Source: Clostridium sp. 1001271st1 H5
GTDB taxonomy: Bacteria; Bacillota; Clostridia; Lachnospirales; Lachnospiraceae
Reading direction: 5' to 3'
Length of the DNA: 64,000 bases
Assembly (NCBI RefSeq): GCF_005845215.1
Contig: NZ_SPHO01000013.1
Coordinates: forward strand, 107,269 to 171,268
Shown here: positions 60,921 through 64,000 of the stretch, piece by piece
Position numbering within the stretch: the first letter of the stretch is position 1
Layout: every line of letters starts with the position of its first letter
Notes under the pieces: model-generated
Told to the model about the DNA's origin: nothing
What the model saw: the letters and a program-made list of their open reading frames with translations, nothing else
Databases searched by the model: none
Translations under genes and position numbers: made by a program

Positions 60921-62000
60921 ATGGGAAAAATAGAAGATAGTACAATAGATCCTGGGAAGAAGACGAAAATCAGGGAAATGATTGATGACTTCGGCCTGCC
61001 AAGGCTGATTATTGCCGGATTCCTTCTGGCGCTCTTTATTTTGGCGCCTATCGTCGGAGCAGACCTTCCTACACAGATAACCAACACGATTAACCGTTTC
61101 AGCTGGAATGCGGTCCTGGTATTGGCAATGGTGCCAATGGTGCATTCAGGCTGCGGACTGAACTTTGGACTTCCGTTAGGCATTATTTCCGGCCTTCTGG
61201 GTGCAACACTGTCCATCCAGTTTGGCTTTACCGGCCCTATGAGTTTTTTCATGGCCATTCTTATAGCCACGCCTTTTGCGCTGCTGTTTGGCGGCGGTTA
61301 TGGCTGGCTGCTCAACAAAATCAAAGGCGGCGAGATGATGATTGCCACTTATGTGGGATTTTCATCTGTTTCCTTCATGTGCATGATGTGGCTTTTGCTG
61401 CCCTACAGCAGTCCGACCATGGTTTGGGGACTGTCAGGCAAGGGTCTTCGTACAACCATCTCCCTGGAGGGTTTTTACGATAAGGCATTGGCTAATTTCC
61501 TTCAGATTAATATCGGTCATATATCCATACCTACGGGCAGCCTACTGTTTTTTGCCTTTCTTGCCTTCCTTATGTGGGCGTTCCTCCACACAAAGACCGG
61601 TACTGCCATGACAGCGGTGGGTTCCAATCCCAACTTTGCCAGGGCATCCGGTATCAACATCGACAGGACAAGAATGCTCTCCGTCATCATGTCTACCTGG
61701 CTTGCCGCGGTGGGCATCCTGATGTATGAACAGGGCTTCGGCTTTATCCAGCTTTACATGGCGCCGTTCTATATGGCGCTTCCTGCAGTGTCTGCAATCC
61801 TGATTGGCGGCGCTTCAGTCAACAAGGCATCCATTACCAACGTAATCATAGGCACATTCCTGTTCCAGGGTATTGTTACCATGACCCCAACAGTAATGAA
61901 TTCCATGATTCATATGGATATGAGCGAGGTTATCCGTATCGTTGTTTCCAACGGTATGATTCTCTATGCTTTGACCAGGAAGACGGAGGGAACAAAATGA
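60921..62000 (+). CDS. ABC transporter permease, DUF3798 system, subunit 1
   Basis: A 359-residue permease of the BPD_transp_2 family with about nine membrane helices after a 40-residue charged N-terminus. Family loops are HSGCGLNFGLPLGIISGLLGATL and AMTAVGSNPNFARASGINIDRTRM; GGASVNKASITNVIIG is near the C-terminus. GGGGGGAGACAGC precedes the ATG. It overlaps the second permease by 4 bases (ATGA). Confidence 0.93.
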   Translation: MGKIEDSTIDPGKKTKIREMIDDFGLPRLIIAGFLLALFILAPIVGADLPTQITNTINRFSWNAVLVLAMVPMVHSGCGLNFGLPLGIISGLLGATLSIQFGFTGPMSFFMAILIATPFALLFGGGYGWLLNKIKGGEMMIATYVGFSSVSFMCMMWLLLPYSSPTMVWGLSGKGLRTTISLEGFYDKALANFLQINIGHISIPTGSLLFFAFLAFLMWAFLHTKTGTAMTAVGSNPNFARASGINIDRTRMLSVIMSTWLAAVGILMYEQGFGFIQLYMAPFYMALPAVSAILIGGASVNKASITNVIIGTFLFQGIVTMTPTVMNSMIHMDMSEVIRIVVSNGMILYALTRKTEGTK

Positions 62001-63124
62001 GTAAAAAACAGAAAAATAACGGCAGTAATAGCATTCTCGAATTAATTCGGAACAACTCTGTGCCGCTGATGTTTATCATTATCTGCGCCGTCTGCATTCC
62101 GATATCCGGCTTTTCGCCAGGGTATCTGCTCAACGAGATTGTCACAAGAATGGGCAGAAATGCGTTCCTGATTCTGAGCCTCCTGATTCCCATCATGGCG
62201 GGCATGGGTCTTAACTTTGGTATGACACTGGGCGCCATGGCAGGGGAAATCGGTCTTATCTTTGTGGCTGACTGGCAGATATGGGGTATTCCCGGCATCA
62301 TTCTGGCCATGATTATCTCCATACCGATTTCCATCCTGCTGGGCCTTTTCTGCGGAAAGATGCTCAACATGGCCAAAGGCAGGGAGATGGTTACCAGTTA
62401 TATTATCAGCTTTTTCATGAATGGTCTGTATCAGCTTGTGGTGCTGTATATGATGGGTTCCATCATCCCAATCATCCATTCCTCCATCAAGCTGCCCAGG
62501 GGCTATGGCGTCCGTAACACGGTCAGCCTCCTGCACATGAGACAGTATCTGGACAATCTGCTGGCTATCCACATTGGAGGCGTCAAGATTCCGGTATTGA
62601 CTTTTATCATCATTGCCCTGCTGTGTCTGTTCATCGTATGGTTCCGCAAGACAAAGCTGGGCCAGGACATGCGTGCAGTGGGCCAGGATATGGATGTGGC
62701 CGGTGATGCCGGTATAAAGGTGGAACGGACCCGTATCATCGCTATCATCATGTCAACTGTTTTCGCCGGACTGGGCATGGTCATCTATCTGCAGAACATG
62801 GGCAATATCTCTACTTATAGTTCACATACGCAGATTGGTATGTTCTGTATCGCAGCCCTGCTGGTGGGCGGGGCATCCGTTGACAGGGCCTCCATCGGTA
62901 ATGTATTCCTTGGAGTCATCCTGTTCCATCTGATGTTCATAGTAGCGCCAAAGGCAGGCGCGACGATTACAGGTGATTCCATGATTGGTGAGTACTTCCG
63001 TGTATTCATCTCCTATGGTGTAATCACAGTTGCTCTTATCATGTATGAGACAAAAAAACGAAGAGCCAAGGGCAAGGCTGGTCAGATGCTTCAGCTTGCA
63101 CAGAGTGAGGAGGGGGAGAATTGA
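61997..63124 (+). CDS. ABC transporter permease, DUF3798 system, subunit 2
   Basis: A 375-residue paralogue of the first permease with about nine helices. Family loops are MAGMGLNFGMTLGAMAGEIGLI, KAKGREMVTSYIISFF-like segment, DMRAVGQDMDVAGDAGIKVERTRI and LVGGASVDRASIGNVFLG. The tail is basic (KKRRAKGKAGQM). The two permeases are clearly related to each other and probably form a heterodimer. Its stop overlaps the next gene's TTG start by 4 bases. Confidence 0.93.
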   Translation: MSKKQKNNGSNSILELIRNNSVPLMFIIICAVCIPISGFSPGYLLNEIVTRMGRNAFLILSLLIPIMAGMGLNFGMTLGAMAGEIGLIFVADWQIWGIPGIILAMIISIPISILLGLFCGKMLNMAKGREMVTSYIISFFMNGLYQLVVLYMMGSIIPIIHSSIKLPRGYGVRNTVSLLHMRQYLDNLLAIHIGGVKIPVLTFIIIALLCLFIVWFRKTKLGQDMRAVGQDMDVAGDAGIKVERTRIIAIIMSTVFAGLGMVIYLQNMGNISTYSSHTQIGMFCIAALLVGGASVDRASIGNVFLGVILFHLMFIVAPKAGATITGDSMIGEYFRVFISYGVITVALIMYETKKRRAKGKAGQMLQLAQSEEGEN

Positions 63125-63609
63125 AAGTAAATCGTACCATTCTATTCAGAATAGGAGCAATCCTACTCCTGCTCATCATCGCAGGTATTATGATGGTTAT
63201 TGGCCGCGGCCATACCGTGTATATGGATAATAAGTCCATTGAATATAACGGCCAGACCTATACCACACCATATAAGGTGGTTGTGTATGTGGACGGTGAA
63301 CAGGTTGCAAAACTCCGTGATAAGGAGAGAGGCATGGCAACCTGTATTGGACAGAACTTCAAAATGACACTGGAGATTACCCAGGAAAAAGGCGGCAGTG
63401 AGGAAACCGTTGATGTGACAGTGACTCTGCCCCATCATATGGACGGCATTGCCATTAATCTGCCGGCATATCTGGCCGGGCTTCCTGAGGAAGTGTATAT
63501 GTCCGAGTTCCAGGTTGCGCCGGAAGTGGTTGAAGATGAGAGCGAAGCTCCGTCGGATGAAATTCCGGTTGACGGAATTCCTGCTGACGGGATACCATCC
63601 GATATCTAA
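63121..63609 (+). CDS. Membrane-anchored protein of unknown function, end of the ABC operon
   Basis: A 162-residue protein from a TTG start (AGGAGGGGGAGAA upstream), translationally coupled to the permease. One N-terminal membrane helix (residues 10-27: IGAILLLLIIAGIMMVIG) is followed by a beta-rich extracellular part (MDNKSIEYNGQTYTTPYKVVVYVDGEQVAKL; FKMTLEITQEKGG) and an acidic, Pro/Asp-rich tail with PVDGIPADGIPSDI repeats. It has no cysteine lipobox. I do not recognise the family with confidence. Its constant linkage to the transporter suggests an accessory role. Confidence 0.75.
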   Translation: MKVNRTILFRIGAILLLLIIAGIMMVIGRGHTVYMDNKSIEYNGQTYTTPYKVVVYVDGEQVAKLRDKERGMATCIGQNFKMTLEITQEKGGSEETVDVTVTLPHHMDGIAINLPAYLAGLPEEVYMSEFQVAPEVVEDESEAPSDEIPVDGIPADGIPSDI

Positions 63610-63639
63610 AACAGGGTTCCAGGTGCTGTAGGACATGGG

Positions 63640-63658
63640 GCGGCGGCTTTGCCGCCGC
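63640..63658 (+). terminator. GC-rich hairpin after the ABC operon
   Basis: An 8-bp perfect stem (63640-63647 with 63651-63658) with a T3 loop. The tail is not T-rich, so its efficiency as a terminator is doubtful. Confidence 0.5.
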
Positions 63659-63755
63659 TCCGTTGGATTATATGGCTCTGACGGATACTTTACGGCTCAA
63701 AATTGAACCAATAGAAACAACAAGGGAAGCAAAGTTAAAAAAATGTAAAAACCTG

Positions 63756-63784
63756 TTGACATTTGTCGAAGCATCTGGTAAGAT
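63756..63784 (+). promoter_or_regulatory. rRNA operon promoter P1
   Basis: TTGACA, a 17-base spacer and TAAGAT. The first of two tandem promoters in front of an expected 16S gene. Confidence 0.8.
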
Positions 63785-63785
63785 A

Positions 63786-63822
63786 TCTCTTGCGCTGCGG
63801 TGAGTACCAAAGGCGCAAGAGA
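63786..63822 (+). other. Hairpin at the start of the P1 transcript
   Basis: A 10-bp inverted repeat (63786-63795 with 63813-63822) between P1 and P2, at about +1 of the P1 RNA. Confidence 0.5.
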
Positions 63823-63850
63823 GTAAGAAAAAAGAAAATAAAAAAAGTTG

Positions 63851-63879
63851 TTGACAAACACTTGCAACTGTGATAAGAT
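63851..63879 (+). promoter_or_regulatory. rRNA operon promoter P2 and leader
   Basis: TTGACA, a 17-base spacer and TAAGAT, the same hexamers as P1. The following sequence (GAACCTTGATAATTGAAG at 63913) is typical of clostridial rRNA leaders. The 16S gene itself lies beyond position 64000. Confidence 0.8.
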
Positions 63880-64000
63880 ATAAAAGTTGCTGCTGAACAA
63901 GCCGACAACAAAGAACCTTGATAATTGAAGATTAGACAGTATGTAAAACCCTGAAAATTCTAAAAACAAAAGGTCTGGTTTAGACCTTTGGATTTGAGAA

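Noticed and set aside
63880..64000. Start of the 16S rRNA gene inside the window
   Set aside because: No conserved 16S 5' sequence (AGAGTTTGATC type) is reached before the window ends.

Overview
The window reads as chromosomal DNA of a low-to-mid GC Firmicute of the Lachnospiraceae type; an Enterocloster / [Clostridium] clostridioforme-bolteae relative is my best guess. This rests on the classical rimP-nusA-rnpM-rplGA-infB-rbfA-nrnA-truB-ribF cluster followed by rpsO-pnp, the FeFe-hydrogenase maturases HydG and HydF, strong AGGAGG ribosome binding sites, TTGACA/TATAAT-type promoters, and many lipoprotein-dependent ABC uptake systems. The assignment comes from gene content and remembered family features, not from a database search. 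I see no insertion sequence, prophage, CRISPR array, tRNA or complete rRNA gene. The last 250 bases are the promoter and leader region of an rRNA operon whose 16S gene must lie just beyond the window.

Layout. 1-2.2 kb (minus strand): L-asparaginase with a downstream winged-helix regulator. 2.3-7.3 kb: NfeD plus SPFH membrane protein pair, a MATE exporter, an HPr-like protein lacking the active histidine, NudC and a HAD phosphatase. 7.3-12.1 kb: branched-chain amino acid genes ilvN, ilvC, leuC and leuD, with a LysR regulator divergent from leuCD and a perfect LysR-type dyad between them. 12.3-16.6 kb: one AT-rich gene for a 1408-residue secreted protein with two separate cysteine-peptidase-like modules and C-terminal cell-wall-binding repeats. 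16.7-20.2 kb: a LysR regulator divergent from an L-cysteine desulfidase-like protein and a DAACS symporter.

20.3-33.4 kb is a purine/nitrogen scavenging region. It holds an 8-oxoguanine deaminase-like amidohydrolase, a MerR regulator, a BMP-type nucleoside ABC transporter (lipoprotein, double ATPase, two permeases), a PucR regulator, an NCS1 permease, an M29-like enzyme, a substrate-binding-protein fold without signal peptide, and an M19 dipeptidase. The promoter of the first operon has MerR architecture: a 19-bp spacer carrying a dyad. 33.4-36.9 kb: a TM1266-type regulator with hydG and hydF, preceded by a strong promoter and a roughly 190-nt leader that ends in a terminator. 37.1-38.3 kb: nagA. 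38.3-50.2 kb: the translation/RNA cluster, in which IF2 carries an unusually expanded Gly-Tyr-Gln-Asn-Arg repeat region. 50.3-55.3 kb: a lipoprotein, gltX, a UvrD-type helicase, a cobalamin adenosyltransferase and a DUF1292 protein. 55.5-63.6 kb: a two-component system followed by a five-gene ABC uptake operon of unknown substrate (DUF3798 lipoprotein, ATPase, two permeases, a membrane-anchored trailing protein). 63.7-64.0 kb: tandem rRNA promoters.

The items most worth a second look are the double-peptidase surface protein, the hydG leader RNA, the MerR-type promoter with a terminator just downstream, the DUF3798 transporter operon, and the peptidase/permease block with a cytoplasmic binding-protein fold.
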